From assembly GCA_009995225.1 (NCBI GenBank), contig JAACPW010000005.1, positions 1-64,000 of the forward strand: DNA of 64,000 nt. Direction: 5' to 3'. The position numbers were made by a program, and so were the translations under genes. The notes beneath the pieces were generated by a model. It had not been told where the DNA came from, made no database searches, and was given only the letters and a program-made list of their open reading frames with translations. Position 1 is the stretch's first letter, and every line of letters starts with the position of its first letter. This document shows positions 7,064 to 18,560 of the stretch, one piece after another. The DNA is from Sphingomonadales bacterium (GTDB lineage Bacteria > Pseudomonadota > Alphaproteobacteria > Sphingomonadales > Sphingomonadaceae).

Positions 7064-9343
7064 TCAGTCCTTGAGGAAGTCGGGCAGGCCAGCAGGGGCG
7101 CCGCCGCGATCGCCGCCACCGCGACCACCACGATCACCGCCACGGCCGCCGCCGCCCTTGGGCCCACGACGATCACCGCCGCGATCGCCACCACGGCCAC
7201 CTTCGCGCGGTTCACGCGGTTCGCGTGCCGGGCGGCTGTCTTCCAGTTCGGCTCCGGTTTCCTGATCGACAACGCGCATCGACAGGCGAACCTTGCCGCG
7301 CTGGTCAATCTCGAGCACCTTGACCTTCACTTCCATGCCTTCGGAGACGACATCGGTGGGTTTTTCGACCCGCTCGTTGCGCATTTCCGAAACGTGGACG
7401 AGACCGTCCTTGCCGCCCATGAAGTTCACGAACGCGCCGAAATCGACGATGTTCACGACCTTGCCATCGTAGATCTTGCCGACTTCCGCTTCCTGCGTAA
7501 TGCCGAGGATCCACTTCTTTGCAGCCTCGATCTCGTCGACGTTGCTGGACGAGATCTTGATCACGCCTTCATCGTCGATATCGACCTTGGCGCCGGTTTC
7601 GGCGACGATCTCGCGGATCACCTTGCCGCCGGTGCCGATCACTTCACGGATCTTCGACTTGTCGATCTGGATCGTTTCGATGCGCGGCGCATGCTTGCTG
7701 ACTTCGGTGCGGGCACCGGTCAGCGCCTTGGCCATTTCGCCAAGAATGTGCATCCGGCCGGCCTTGGCCTGTTCCAGTGCCTTGGCCATGATTTCCTGCG
7801 TGATGCCGGCAATCTTGATGTCCATCTGCATCGTGGTGATGCCGTTTTCAGTACCGGCAACCTTGAAGTCCATGTCGCCGAGGTGATCTTCATCACCCAG
7901 AATGTCCGACAGAACGGCAAAGTCATCGCCTTCGAGGATCAGGCCCATCGCGATGCCCGAGACGGGCGCCGTCAGCGGCACGCCCGCGTCCATCATCGAC
8001 AGACAGCCACCGCACACAGTCGCCATCGAAGACGAGCCGTTGGACTCGGTGATGTCGCTGAGAACGCGGATGGTGTAGGGGAAGTCTTCCTTGCTCGGCA
8101 GCACCGGATTGAGCGCACGGAAGGCCAGTTTCCCGTGACCGATTTCGCGGCGACCCGGCGCGCCGAAGCGGCCCACTTCACCGACCGAATAGGGCGGGAA
8201 GTTGTAGTGTAGCATGAAGCTGGTGTAGCTCAGGCCTTCCAGACCATCGATCATCTGCTCGGAATCCTTGGTGCCGAGCGTGGTGGTGCAGATCGCCTGC
8301 GTTTCACCGCGGGTGAACAACGACGAACCATGCGTGCGCGGCAGGAAGCCGACGATGGCTTCGATCGGGCGAACCTGATCGAGCTTGCGGCCATCGATGC
8401 GCTGACCATCCTTGAGGATTGCGGTGCGCACGATTTCGGCTTCAAGCTTCTTCATCAGCTTGCCCGCGACCATCTGGGTCTGGCCGCCTTCGTCCGCAAA
8501 CGCTGCCTTGGCCTTGGCCCGGGCTTCGTTGAGCAGGTTCGAACGCTGCGACTTGTCGGTGACCTTGTAAGCCGCCGCAATATCGCCGCCGATCATGTCC
8601 TTAAGCTTGGCCTTCATGTCAGCGGTGTTATCGCTGAGATCGACAGTCCAGGGATCCTTGGCGGCCTGTTCGGCGAGATCGATGATGGCACCGATGACGT
8701 TGCGGATTTCGTTATGCGCAAACATCACTGCACCGAGCATTTCGTCCTCGGTGAGTTCCTTGGCTTCGGATTCAACCATCATCACCGCGTCTTGCGTGGC
8801 AGCGACGACCAGGTCCAGGCGGCCATCGGCCAGCGCACGATCCTGCTTGGGATTGAGAGTGTATTCCCCATCGACATAACCGACGCGGCACGCGCCGATC
8901 GGGCCCATGAAGGGCAGGCCGCTGATGGTCAGCGCAGCCGAGGCCGCGATCATGGCGACCATGTCAGGCTCGTTCTCGCCGTCAAACGACAGAACCTGGC
9001 AAATCACGTTGATTTCGTTGTAGAAACCTTCGGGGAACAGCGGACGGATCGGACGGTCGATCAGGCGGCTGGTCAGCGTTTCCTTTTCGGTGGCACCGCG
9101 TTCACGCTTGAAGAAGCCGCCCGGGATACGCCCGGCGGCCGAGAACTTTTCCTGATAGTGGACGGTGAGCGGGAAGAAATCCTGCCCTTCCTTGACCGAC
9201 TTGGCGGCAGTCACGGCGCACAGCACCACGGTTTCGCCATAGGTGGCCAGAACGGCGCCATCGGCCTGACGGGCAATGCGCCCGGTTTCCAGAGTGAGGG
9301 TTTTGCCGCCCCATTCCAGCGATACGGTTTTCGTGTCGAACAT
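7064..9343 (-). CDS. pnp: Polynucleotide phosphorylase with RGG-rich tail
   Basis: PNPase degrades RNA 3' to 5' by phosphorolysis and is part of bacterial degradosomes. The 759-residue protein has two RNase PH domains (from [13 protein letters not shown]; the second with [14 protein letters not shown], about residues 315-550), a KH domain with [15 protein letters not shown] (about 560-585) and an S1 domain with [25 protein letters not shown] (about 630-655). The tail after about residue 700 is an Arg/Gly/Asp-rich series of RGG-type repeats. The ATG at 9343 is preceded by AGAAGGAAAC, a good ribosome-binding site, and starts the conserved N-terminus. It is downstream of rpsO on the same strand. 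Confidence 0.97.
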   Translation of the reverse strand: MFDTKTVSLEWGGKTLTLETGRIARQADGAVLATYGETVVLCAVTAAKSVKEGQDFFPLTVHYQEKFSAAGRIPGGFFKRERGATEKETLTSRLIDRPIRPLFPEGFYNEINVICQVLSFDGENEPDMVAMIAASAALTISGLPFMGPIGACRVGYVDGEYTLNPKQDRALADGRLDLVVAATQDAVMMVESEAKELTEDEMLGAVMFAHNEIRNVIGAIIDLAEQAAKDPWTVDLSDNTADMKAKLKDMIGGDIAAAYKVTDKSQRSNLLNEARAKAKAAFADEGGQTQMVAGKLMKKLEAEIVRTAILKDGQRIDGRKLDQVRPIEAIVGFLPRTHGSSLFTRGETQAICTTTLGTKDSEQMIDGLEGLSYTSFMLHYNFPPYSVGEVGRFGAPGRREIGHGKLAFRALNPVLPSKEDFPYTIRVLSDITESNGSSSMATVCGGCLSMMDAGVPLTAPVSGIAMGLILEGDDFAVLSDILGDEDHLGDMDFKVAGTENGITTMQMDIKIAGITQEIMAKALEQAKAGRMHILGEMAKALTGARTEVSKHAPRIETIQIDKSKIREVIGTGGKVIREIVAETGAKVDIDDEGVIKISSSNVDEIEAAKKWILGITQEAEVGKIYDGKVVNIVDFGAFVNFMGGKDGLVHVSEMRNERVEKPTDVVSEGMEVKVKVLEIDQRGKVRLSMRVVDQETGAELEDSRPAREPREPREGGRGGDRGGDRRGPKGGGGRGGDRGGRGGGDRGGAPAGLPDFLKD

Positions 9344-9440
9344 GTAGTTTCCTTCTGAACCCACTCAGCCATATTGCTGCGCGGGGCCTCTTGTGCCGGG
9401 CAAACAACCGTCCCGGTCCGGTGTGGGGCGCTCTGGCCCC

Positions 9441-9470
9441 GAGGTGGGCAGACCGGATGTCTGCCTGCCC
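9441..9470 (-). other. rpsO-pnp intergenic stem-loop, possible RNase III/PNPase autoregulation site
   Basis: GGCAGAC at 9447-9453 pairs with GTCTGCC at 9459-9465 around a 5-nt loop, and flanking G/C-rich bases can extend the stem. It lies in the pnp leader, downstream of the rpsO terminator. In E. coli an RNase III-cut hairpin at the same place controls pnp by autoregulation; by position this hairpin could do the same here, but that is inference. Confidence 0.4.
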
Positions 9471-9477
9471 CATATGC

Positions 9478-9505
9478 AAAAAGGGCGGCCCATTGAGCCG
9501 CCCTT
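9478..9505 (-). terminator. Terminator after rpsO
   Basis: A perfect 9-bp stem AAGGGCGGC/GCCGCCCTT (9481-9489 and 9497-9505) with a 7-nt loop is followed, on the minus strand, by a run of five U (bases 9482-9478). It starts 12 nt beyond the rpsO stop and would separate, fully or partly, rpsO from pnp. Confidence 0.85.
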
Positions 9506-9517
9506 CCCGCTAAACTC

Positions 9518-9787
9518 TTACTTGCGCAGACCCAGCTTCTGGATCAGAGCGTTATACCGCTCCACATCCTTCTTCTTCAAATAGGCGAGCAGCGTGCGGC
9601 GCTTGTTGACCATCATCAACAGGCCACGACGCGAATGGTTGTCCTTGTGGTGATCCTTGAAGTGTTCGGTCAGGTTGCGGATGCGCTGCGTGAGGATCGC
9701 AACCTGCACTTCGGGGCTGCCGGTGTCGTTGGGATCACGGGCATTGTCAGCAATGATTGTCTGCTTAACTTCGGCGGTCACCGACAT
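9518..9787 (-). CDS. rpsO: 30S ribosomal protein S15
   Basis: The 89-residue protein is S15 at its normal length, with the family signature [16 protein letters not shown] and the C-terminal [13 protein letters not shown]15 binds the central domain of 16S rRNA and nucleates platform assembly. The start is the ATG at 9787, giving MSVTAEVKQ; a longer in-frame reading to 9853 lies inside truB. It follows truB by 13 nt and is followed by its own terminator, then pnp: the classical truB-rpsO-pnp order. Confidence 0.98.
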   Translation of the reverse strand: MSVTAEVKQTIIADNARDPNDTGSPEVQVAILTQRIRNLTEHFKDHHKDNHSRRGLLMMVNKRRTLLAYLKKKDVERYNALIQKLGLRK

Positions 9788-9800
9788 AATACGTCTCTTT

Positions 9801-10733
9801 CTACTCAGCGACATCGGGAAGGTTGAAACCCCGCACGACCGTGGCCGTGCCATCCGTGATTTCCATCAGCGCGACCGGGACGCAGCCCAGCTTCGCCAGA
9901 TAAAGCCCGGATGATTGGGGCATGTCAGACAGCACCCGGCCCTGTCGGACCGCCTGCGCGCTTGTCTGATCGAGGTGGAGGGCCGGGATGTCGTCCAGCC
10001 CTGCCTCTAACGGCAGGAGGAGGTGTTCAAGGCCTTGGCCCTTAGCTGATTGCTCCAGCAAGTCCAGTGAAATCGCCTGATCCTGCATGAAAGGCCCGGC
10101 CTTGAGACGGCGCAAATAGGTGACGTGGCCGCAGGTGCCAAGCGCGTAGGCGATGTCGCGTGCAAGGCTGCGGATATAGGTGCCTTTGGTGACGTGGGCG
10201 ACCAGCGTGATCGTGTCCAGGGGGCCCGTCTCCTCCACTGCGCCGATAGTGAGCGAATGGATGACCACGGCGCGGGCCTTCAGTTCGACCACCGCCCCCG
10301 CCCGTGCCAGATCATAGGCGCGCTGGCCGCCGACCTTCAGCGCAGAATACGCCGGCGGCACCTGCTCGATTGGCCCGGTGAAGCGCGCCAGCACCGCCTC
10401 GACGTCCGCCAGCGTGGGGCGCATCTCACTGGTCGCGATCACCGGCCCCTCGGTGTCGAGCGTGTCGGTCTCTGCGCCGAATTGCACGGTGAATTCATAG
10501 ATCTTGTCGCTATCGAGCATCCGCCCGGCGAGCTTCGTCGCCTCGCCCAGCGCGATTGGCAGCACGCCTTGCGCCAGCGGATCGAGGGTCCCGCCGTGGC
10601 CGACCTTGGTCTTGGCATAACCATGTGTACGCAACACGCGCTTGACCGCGCTCACGCCCTGCGTGCTGCCCAGGCCCTTCGGCTTGTCGAGGATCAGCCA
10701 GCCCGACAGAGGCACGCCCTGTTTCACGCGCAT
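9801..10733 (-). CDS. truB: tRNA pseudouridine-55 synthase TruB
   Basis: TruB makes pseudouridine 55 in the T-loop of tRNAs. The 310-residue protein begins with [15 protein letters not shown] and has [22 protein letters not shown], where the Asp of GTLDP is catalytic (about residue 46). Later [13 protein letters not shown], the [15 protein letters not shown] stretch and [11 protein letters not shown] all match the family. The start is the ATG at 10733, inside the last codons of tdk (10-nt overlap), which suggests translational coupling. An upstream in-frame ATG at 10766 lies inside tdk. Confidence 0.97.
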   Translation of the reverse strand: MRVKQGVPLSGWLILDKPKGLGSTQGVSAVKRVLRTHGYAKTKVGHGGTLDPLAQGVLPIALGEATKLAGRMLDSDKIYEFTVQFGAETDTLDTEGPVIATSEMRPTLADVEAVLARFTGPIEQVPPAYSALKVGGQRAYDLARAGAVVELKARAVVIHSLTIGAVEETGPLDTITLVAHVTKGTYIRSLARDIAYALGTCGHVTYLRRLKAGPFMQDQAISLDLLEQSAKGQGLEHLLLPLEAGLDDIPALHLDQTSAQAVRQGRVLSDMPQSSGLYLAKLGCVPVALMEITDGTATVVRGFNLPDVAE

Positions 10734-11305
10734 CCCCCCATCGCTTCGGCAAAATGCTTGCGACACAGCGCGATGTAGCGATCATTGCCGCCGATTTCGG
10801 TCTGCTGGCCCTGCCGCACGGCCTTGCCCTCGCCATCGACGCGCAGGTTCATGGTCGCCTTGCGGCCGCAGTGGCACACGGCCTTCAACTCGACGAGCGC
10901 ATCCGCAATCCCCAACAGAACCGCCGATCCGGGAAACAGCGCCCCCTGAAAGTCGGTGCGCAGGCCATAACACAGCACCGGAACCCCGCTCTCGTCCGCC
11001 AGTCGCGCCAACTGCCAGACCTGCTCCGGCGTCAGGAACTGCGCTTCGTCCACCATCACACAGTCGAGCGGTACCACCGCATTCGCGGCACTCACGTCAG
11101 CCCACAAATCGGTGCCGGTGTGGAAGCGATGCGCGGAGCGTTCCAGCCCTATGCGGCTTTTGACCTGCCCGCCGGAGCGGCTGTCGAGCGCCGCAGTCCA
11201 GAGCATCGTCGCCATGCCGCGTTCGCGATAATTGAAGTCGGCCTGGAGCAGGTGCGAGCTTTTGCCGGCGTTCATGCTGGCATAATAGAAGTAAAGCTTG
11301 GCCAT
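10724..11305 (-). CDS. tdk: Thymidine kinase (type II)
   Basis: Thymidine kinase phosphorylates thymidine to dTMP in the salvage pathway. The 193-residue protein has the type II fold: P-loop in YASMNAGKSS (residues 8-17), the lid and Walker-B-like VMVDEAQFL (about 82-90), and a zinc-binding pair CHCGRKATMN (about 142-151) with a later Cys in IALCRKHF. Length is normal. It sits between rbfA and truB, an unusual insertion into this otherwise standard translation operon, and its end overlaps the truB start by 10 nt. The 189 nt between it and rbfA hold no gene and may contain its own promoter. Confidence 0.95.
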   Translation of the reverse strand: MAKLYFYYASMNAGKSSHLLQADFNYRERGMATMLWTAALDSRSGGQVKSRIGLERSAHRFHTGTDLWADVSAANAVVPLDCVMVDEAQFLTPEQVWQLARLADESGVPVLCYGLRTDFQGALFPGSAVLLGIADALVELKAVCHCGRKATMNLRVDGEGKAVRQGQQTEIGGNDRYIALCRKHFAEAMGGCA

Positions 11306-11494
11306 TGCGTCAAATTATCCCTTCGCCGCACAGGGTGACCTTGCTGGCACTTCTGGCGATCACCGTGCCTGTCGAACGGGGCCAATAGCGCAAGCACAGT
11401 GTAGCGCCTCATGCATTGACCAAAAGTGTCTCGGCCAAAACCCATCCTCGGACCCGCCGCAAGACAGCGGGCCGAAATCGCGCATGGCGCTGCG

Positions 11495-11908
11495 CTAGGC
11501 GTTCGGCTCGCCATTCTCATCGTCAAGATCGCGCAGCACCTTGGGATCGCGCAGCAGCGTCTCGATCCGGTCGGCTTCGGCAAAGCTTTCATCCTTGCGG
11601 AACTTCAGCTTCGGCGCGAATTTGAGCCCCAGCCGCTGAGCGATCTCGCGCTGGAGAAAGGCCGTGTTCTGACGCAGCGCATGCACAATCTCGTCCTCAC
11701 CGGCGCCCAAAAGCGGCTTCACATAGGCAGTGGCGTGACGCAGATCGGGCGTCATGCGCACTTCGGTGACCGCGATATGCGCCGCACGCACAACATCGTC
11801 ATGCACGTCGCCACGCGCCAGCAGCTCCGACAGGATATGCCTGACGCGCTCGCCCACCTTGAGAACGCGAACCGATTGCTGGTCGGCGGTGAAGGGAACC
11901 TTGGTCAA
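11495..11908 (-). CDS. rbfA: Ribosome-binding factor A
   Basis: RbfA binds the 30S subunit during late 16S rRNA maturation and cold adaptation. The 137-residue product has the KH-type core: [19 protein letters not shown], then [20 protein letters not shown] (the family's V-S-x-x-x-x-D-x-x-x-A-x-V-Y region) and [14 protein letters not shown]. No ATG is available; TTG at 11908 fits, overlapping the stop of the upstream thioesterase as TTGA, a coupling arrangement like ATGA. Upstream in-frame sequence is thioesterase in another frame. Position between infB and truB is the conserved one. Confidence 0.93.
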   Translation of the reverse strand: MTKVPFTADQQSVRVLKVGERVRHILSELLARGDVHDDVVRAAHIAVTEVRMTPDLRHATAYVKPLLGAGEDEIVHALRQNTAFLQREIAQRLGLKFAPKLKFRKDESFAEADRIETLLRDPKVLRDLDDENGEPNA

Positions 11909-12344
11909 TTTTCCAGTCCCGTGCTGGTCGCCGTTGGGCGCGGGGTCGGCAAGGCGGTCGAGGTCGAACGGGCGTAGATTGTACCGTCTTCGGCGAGCAG
12001 TTCGCCTTCGAGAAACACCACACGCCGCCCCGCCTTGACCACCCTGCCCTTGCCAATGATACTGGCGCCGTCCGGGATCAACCGGATCAGGCTGAGCGAA
12101 ATGTCGAGATTGAGCGGTGCCATTTCGCCCCCGGTCGCCGCGACAAAGGCATAGCCCATGACGTCGTCCAGATAGCCCGCAACCAGCCCACCCTGCACGC
12201 CGCCGCGCCAAGTGGTCATTTCACGCTTCACGGTAAAGCGCATGGTTGCGGTCTGGGTCTCTGCGTCCCAGCCGACGAATTCCGAGCCGAGCAGCGCCGT
12301 GTGCGGCGACTGCCCGGCATCGTCTGGGTAGTAGGCTACTTCGC

Positions 12345-12348
<4 letters not shown>
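11905..12348 (-). CDS. PaaI-type hotdog thioesterase
   Basis: The 147-residue hotdog protein belongs to the PaaI/DUF4442 thioesterase group. The core has [20 protein letters not shown], which fits the family's G-G-x-x-x-x-L-x-D pattern with the active-site Asp, then [14 protein letters not shown] and a final strand with [11 protein letters not shown]. It probably hydrolyses an acyl-CoA; the substrate is not known. The start is GTG at 12348 and overlaps the infB stop as GTGA; its own stop overlaps the rbfA start as TTGA. Such tight packing implies expression with the translation operon although the function is unrelated. Confidence 0.82.
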
Positions 12349-14939
<2,591 letters not shown>

Positions 14940-14948
14940 ATTCGCTCG

Positions 14949-15728
14949 TCAGTCCTTCACGTATTCATCAATGTCCGCCGACCCGCCATCAGGCCGATCA
15001 GCGCGGCCGGATGTGTCCCGGCCCGTTTCGTTCGTCTCGCTCGTCCCATCATCCCCGGTGAAATGCACCAGTCGGGAAACCGCCTGAAGCACGCGGTTTG
15101 CCGCGCGCATGTCACCCGGATGACCGGCGACGCCCAGGTGGACTACGTTATCGCGGCCCAATGCCACAGACAGCGCGGTGCGGTCCAGTGGCAAGACCTG
15201 CCCGCGAAGACCGGAGCCTTCGGCATCCGTGCCAACACGCCACGCCTGATCCAGTTTGCGCCGTCCATCGGCGCTGCTGTCGGAGGCGTGGAGCAGCACC
15301 GCAATCCGCCCGCTGCGCGCCTGTTCCTCGATCCGGGCAGAACCCATCACGATGTTGCCGGACCGCAATTCCAGTCCGAGCCTATCGCACAGATGGCGAG
15401 CCAGCGCAGCTTCGATCCGCGCAGGCAGATCATCGGGGAGGGTCAGAGGCGCGCCTTTGAAAGCGCGCATCAGCGCCTTTCGGAGATGGCCATCACCAAG
15501 CGCGGTTTCAAGCGCGGAGCGATCCACGCCGATCCAGGCCCCGCGCCCCGGCGCCTTGGCGCCTGCATCCGGAAGCACCAACCCGTCAGGCGAAATCGCC
15601 AGACGCAACAAGGTGTCCCGCTCCGAGATTGCCCCGGTGAGGATACAGCGCCGCTCGCTCCCCGCAGTGTCAGGAAGCGCCGGCTCAACGATGTCGGACG
15701 TCAGGCGCTCATTGGGTGGAGTCCGCAT
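14949..15728 (-). CDS. ylxR: YlxR/DUF448 RNA-binding protein with L7Ae-like C-terminus
   Basis: The 259-residue protein starts with a DUF448 (YlxR) domain: SERRCILTGAISERDTLLRLAISPDG and GRGAWIGVDRSALETAL (residues about 20-85), the family's R-x-C-x-x-x-x and G-R-G-A-W patterns. The second half, with VMGSARIEEQARSGRIAVLLHASD and an ending like KLxxGRDNVVHLGV, resembles L7Ae/L30e-type RNA-binding domains, a fusion known in alphaproteobacteria. The role in translation or nucleoid regulation is not defined. The ATG at 15728 lies inside the nusA 3' end (20-nt overlap). It sits between nusA and infB, as in most bacteria. Confidence 0.9.
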   Translation of the reverse strand: MRTPPNERLTSDIVEPALPDTAGSERRCILTGAISERDTLLRLAISPDGLVLPDAGAKAPGRGAWIGVDRSALETALGDGHLRKALMRAFKGAPLTLPDDLPARIEAALARHLCDRLGLELRSGNIVMGSARIEEQARSGRIAVLLHASDSSADGRRKLDQAWRVGTDAEGSGLRGQVLPLDRTALSVALGRDNVVHLGVAGHPGDMRAANRVLQAVSRLVHFTGDDGTSETNETGRDTSGRADRPDGGSADIDEYVKD

Positions 15729-17349
15729 GGGCGGCCTCCTGAGTGTCGGGCTCGGAGACGATCTCGTCTTCGAACCAATGCGCGCGGGCAGCCATGATGA
15801 TCTCGTTGCCCTGCTCTTCCGAAAGACCGTATTCGCCCAGAACGCCGCCCTTGTCGGTTTCGCGCTGCGGGCGACGCTGCGGCGGACCATCGGCATTGCC
15901 ACGGCGACGCGGGGCCTCGCGCTTCTTGGCGATCAATTCGTCCGTGGCGAGATCGGCGAGGTCATCGAGTGTCTTGATCCCAGCCTTGCCGAGCGTGACC
16001 AGCATCGCTTCGTTAAGGTGCGGGATTTCGGCGAGCGCATCTTCAACGCCCAGCCCGCGCCGCACTTCGCGGTGCGCGCCTTCCTGACGTTCGAGGGCTT
16101 CAAGCGCGCGGCTCTGGAGTTCTCCGGCGAGATCATCGTCGAAGCCTTCGATGCTGGCGAGTTCGGCGAGGTCGACATAGGCGACTTCTTCCAGTTCCGC
16201 GAAGCCTTCGGCCACGAGCAGCTGCGACAGCGTTTCGTCGACGTCGAGCTCTTCTTCGAACATCTTCGAACGCTCGGCAAACTCCTTCGACCGCTTTTCG
16301 GAGGCTTCTTCTTCGGTCATGATGTCGATCTGGTGGCCGGTGAGCTGGCTCGCCAAGCGGACGTTCTGGCCGCGGCGCCCGATGGCCAGCGAAAGCTGAT
16401 CGTCAGGCACCACCACTTCGATGCGGCCGTCATCCTCGTCGAGCACGACGCGGCTGACAGTGGCAGGCTGAAGCGCGTTGACCACGAAGGTCGCGGTGTC
16501 TTCCGACCAGGGGATGATGTCGATCTTTTCGCCCTGCAGTTCCTGCACGACGGCCTGCACGCGGCTGCCCTTCATGCCGACGCAGGCGCCGACCGGGTCA
16601 ATGCTCGAATCGCGGCTGATCACGCCGATCTTGGCACGGCTGCCCGGATCACGGGCGGCGGCCTTGATCTCGATGATGTTGTCGTAGATTTCGGGGACTT
16701 CCTGCGCGAACAGCTTTTTCATGAAGTCCGGGTGCGCGCGGCTGAGGAAGATCTGCGGGCCGCGGTTGTTGCGTTCCACCTTGGTGATCAGCGCACGTAC
16801 GCGCTCGCCGGTGCGGGCGGCTTCGCGCGGGATCTGCTGGTCACGGCGGATCACGCCTTCGGCGCGGCCGAGGTTGACGATCACGTGGCCGAATTCGACC
16901 GACTTGATGACGCCAGTGATGACTTCGCCCTGGCGATCCTTGAACTCTTCGAACTGACGCTCACGCTCGGCATCGCGGACCTTCTGGAAGATCACCTGCT
17001 TAGCCGACTGCGCGTCGATCCGGCCCAGATCAACCGGCGGCAGCGGATCGACGATGAAATCGCCCATCTTGGAGCCGGGTTGCAGCTTTTCGGCCTGCTT
17101 CAGATCGACCTGCTTGAAGTAATCTTCAACCTCTTCAACCACTTCGACCACGCGCCACAGCGTCAGATCGCCGGTCAGCGGATCGAGCTTGGCACGAATG
17201 TCGTTTTCCGCACCGTAACGGTTACGTGCGGATTTCTGGATCGCTTCCTCCATCGCCTCGATGACGATCGACTTATCGATCATCTTTTCCGAGGCGACCG
17301 CGTTGGCGATCGCAAGCAGTTCTGCCTTATTGGCGGAAATGGCACTCAT
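15709..17349 (-). CDS. nusA: Transcription termination/antitermination protein NusA
   Basis: NusA binds RNA polymerase and nascent RNA to control pausing, termination and rRNA antitermination. The 546-residue protein has the N-terminal polymerase-binding domain (ISANKAELLAIANAVA), an S1 domain (GEVITGVIKSVEFGHVIVNLGRAEGVI, about residues 135-160), two KH domains (SIDPVGACVGMKGSRVQ, about 240-260, and LAIGRRGQNVRLA, about 320-332) and a C-terminal acidic helix-hairpin repeat region. It begins one base into the rimP stop (TGATG). Confidence 0.98.
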   Translation of the reverse strand: MSAISANKAELLAIANAVASEKMIDKSIVIEAMEEAIQKSARNRYGAENDIRAKLDPLTGDLTLWRVVEVVEEVEDYFKQVDLKQAEKLQPGSKMGDFIVDPLPPVDLGRIDAQSAKQVIFQKVRDAERERQFEEFKDRQGEVITGVIKSVEFGHVIVNLGRAEGVIRRDQQIPREAARTGERVRALITKVERNNRGPQIFLSRAHPDFMKKLFAQEVPEIYDNIIEIKAAARDPGSRAKIGVISRDSSIDPVGACVGMKGSRVQAVVQELQGEKIDIIPWSEDTATFVVNALQPATVSRVVLDEDDGRIEVVVPDDQLSLAIGRRGQNVRLASQLTGHQIDIMTEEEASEKRSKEFAERSKMFEEELDVDETLSQLLVAEGFAELEEVAYVDLAELASIEGFDDDLAGELQSRALEALERQEGAHREVRRGLGVEDALAEIPHLNEAMLVTLGKAGIKTLDDLADLATDELIAKKREAPRRRGNADGPPQRRPQRETDKGGVLGEYGLSEEQGNEIIMAARAHWFEDEIVSEPDTQEAAHADSTQ

Positions 17350-17909
17350 CAGTCGTCTGCCTTTTCTTCTTCGATGAGTTCATCGACTCCGCTGGTATCC
17401 AGCGGGCGGGTGGCGGCAATCAGCGCGTCTGTCAGGACGAGCTTGGCCGTATGAACCTGCGCAAGCGGAAGGCGCACCGCGCCCGCCTTGATCTCGGTGA
17501 CGAGGATCATACCATCCTCGAGCCCGCCGAGCACGCCTTTGTTGACGCGCTGCCCTTCAAAATCCTTGTCCATGACGATCCGCACATCATGCCCGGCCCA
17601 ATTCGCGAAATCCTTTTCGCGGGTGAGCGGACGGTCGATGCCGGGCGAACTCACTTCAAGGTGATAAGCCCCTTCGATCAGCATTTCGCCCGCTTCTTCC
17701 GCTGCATCGATTACGTCCGAAACACGGCGTGACAAAGCGGCGCACTGGTCGATCACCAGCTGCCCGGTAGCGGCGTCTTCCGCCATCACCTGCAAGGCCA
17801 TGCCACCGTCACCCGCCTCGGACGGAAGCATCGCAACACGCACCAGATCAAAACCGAGCGCGGTCGCTTCGGGTTCGATAAGCTGTGTGAGGCGGGTGAT
17901 ATCGGCCAT
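17349..17909 (-). CDS. rimP: Ribosome maturation factor RimP
   Basis: RimP helps 30S assembly. The 186-residue protein has the N-terminal alpha/beta domain with LIEPEATALGFDLVRV and QVMAEDA, followed by CAALSRRVSDVID and the diagnostic YHLEVSSPGIDRPLTREKDF (residues about 90-110). The C-terminal SH3-like domain has GHDVRIVM. It is the first gene of the rimP-nusA-ylxR-infB-thioesterase-rbfA run; its promoter should lie in the 175 nt between 17910 and 18084, where I see no clear conserved element. Confidence 0.96.
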   Translation of the reverse strand: MADITRLTQLIEPEATALGFDLVRVAMLPSEAGDGGMALQVMAEDAATGQLVIDQCAALSRRVSDVIDAAEEAGEMLIEGAYHLEVSSPGIDRPLTREKDFANWAGHDVRIVMDKDFEGQRVNKGVLGGLEDGMILVTEIKAGAVRLPLAQVHTAKLVLTDALIAATRPLDTSGVDELIEEEKADD

Positions 17910-18084
17910 TCAGGCTCCCAAAAAAAAGCGTGCGATTCGGCAATTGGGAAACGCAGTTTGAGGCCGGCCCCCGGAGGCGCCAGCATCCAAACTTTGTCTC
18001 GACAATGCCGGGATTGGTCTTGCGTTTATGCCGTGGCACCGGATTTGGCAAGGGCGAACCTCACCAAACGCCTTGCATCAGCGG

Positions 18085-18486
18085 TCACTTTTCCCCGGTC
18101 ACCCAGCTTCTCACCTGATCGAGAAGGGCTTGATGTTCGCGTTGCTGGAAGGTTTCGGCATGGCGCCGCACCGAAAGCACGGCGTCATGCGGCAGCAGAT
18201 CATCGAACATCAGGCCGTTCACCCCTCCGCCCAGACCGGGCACAAACCGCACCGCCTCGCCAAAAACCTCGAGTCCCGCAACCTTCAGAAACCCCGCCTC
18301 GCCGCATGGCAAGGGGGCGGCCATTGCGATCTGTGCACCGGTTGATGACAAATCGATGAGGACGCATTCATGCGTTCCCTTGGTACTGATGAAGCGCGCA
18401 GGGATCGACAATCGCAAGCGGGCGGCTGCCCGCCGTCCAACGGTAGCGGCTGTGCTGCTGGCATCAGGAGAGGTCGGTTTGGACAT
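18085..18486 (-). CDS. PilZ-domain protein
   Basis: The 133-residue protein is essentially one PilZ domain. The N-terminal GRRAAARLRLSIPARF carries the RxxxR c-di-GMP contact and LIDLSSTGAQI the (D/N)xSxxG contact, about 30 residues later. It is therefore a likely c-di-GMP receptor; its output partner is unknown. The start is the ATG at 18486. A membrane diguanylate cyclase occurs at 5.1 kb, but a link between them is only conjecture. It follows pspF by 74 nt on the same strand. Confidence 0.88.
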   Translation of the reverse strand: MSKPTSPDASSTAATVGRRAAARLRLSIPARFISTKGTHECVLIDLSSTGAQIAMAAPLPCGEAGFLKVAGLEVFGEAVRFVPGLGGGVNGLMFDDLLPHDAVLSVRRHAETFQQREHQALLDQVRSWVTGEK

Positions 18487-18560
18487 GGCGCCTCAGCCTC
18501 CCTTGTCATGGCAAACATCCAGTGTCGCCAGCCCTCGGGTATTGTCCCTAAACTATGTTG

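Noticed and set aside
7071..9358. Long plus-strand ORFs opposite pnp (such as 6983-8212 and 8330-9358)
   Set aside because: They are antisense to a clear PNPase gene; high GC gives long open antisense frames. Their residues are not protein-like (repeated Arg/His/Asp).
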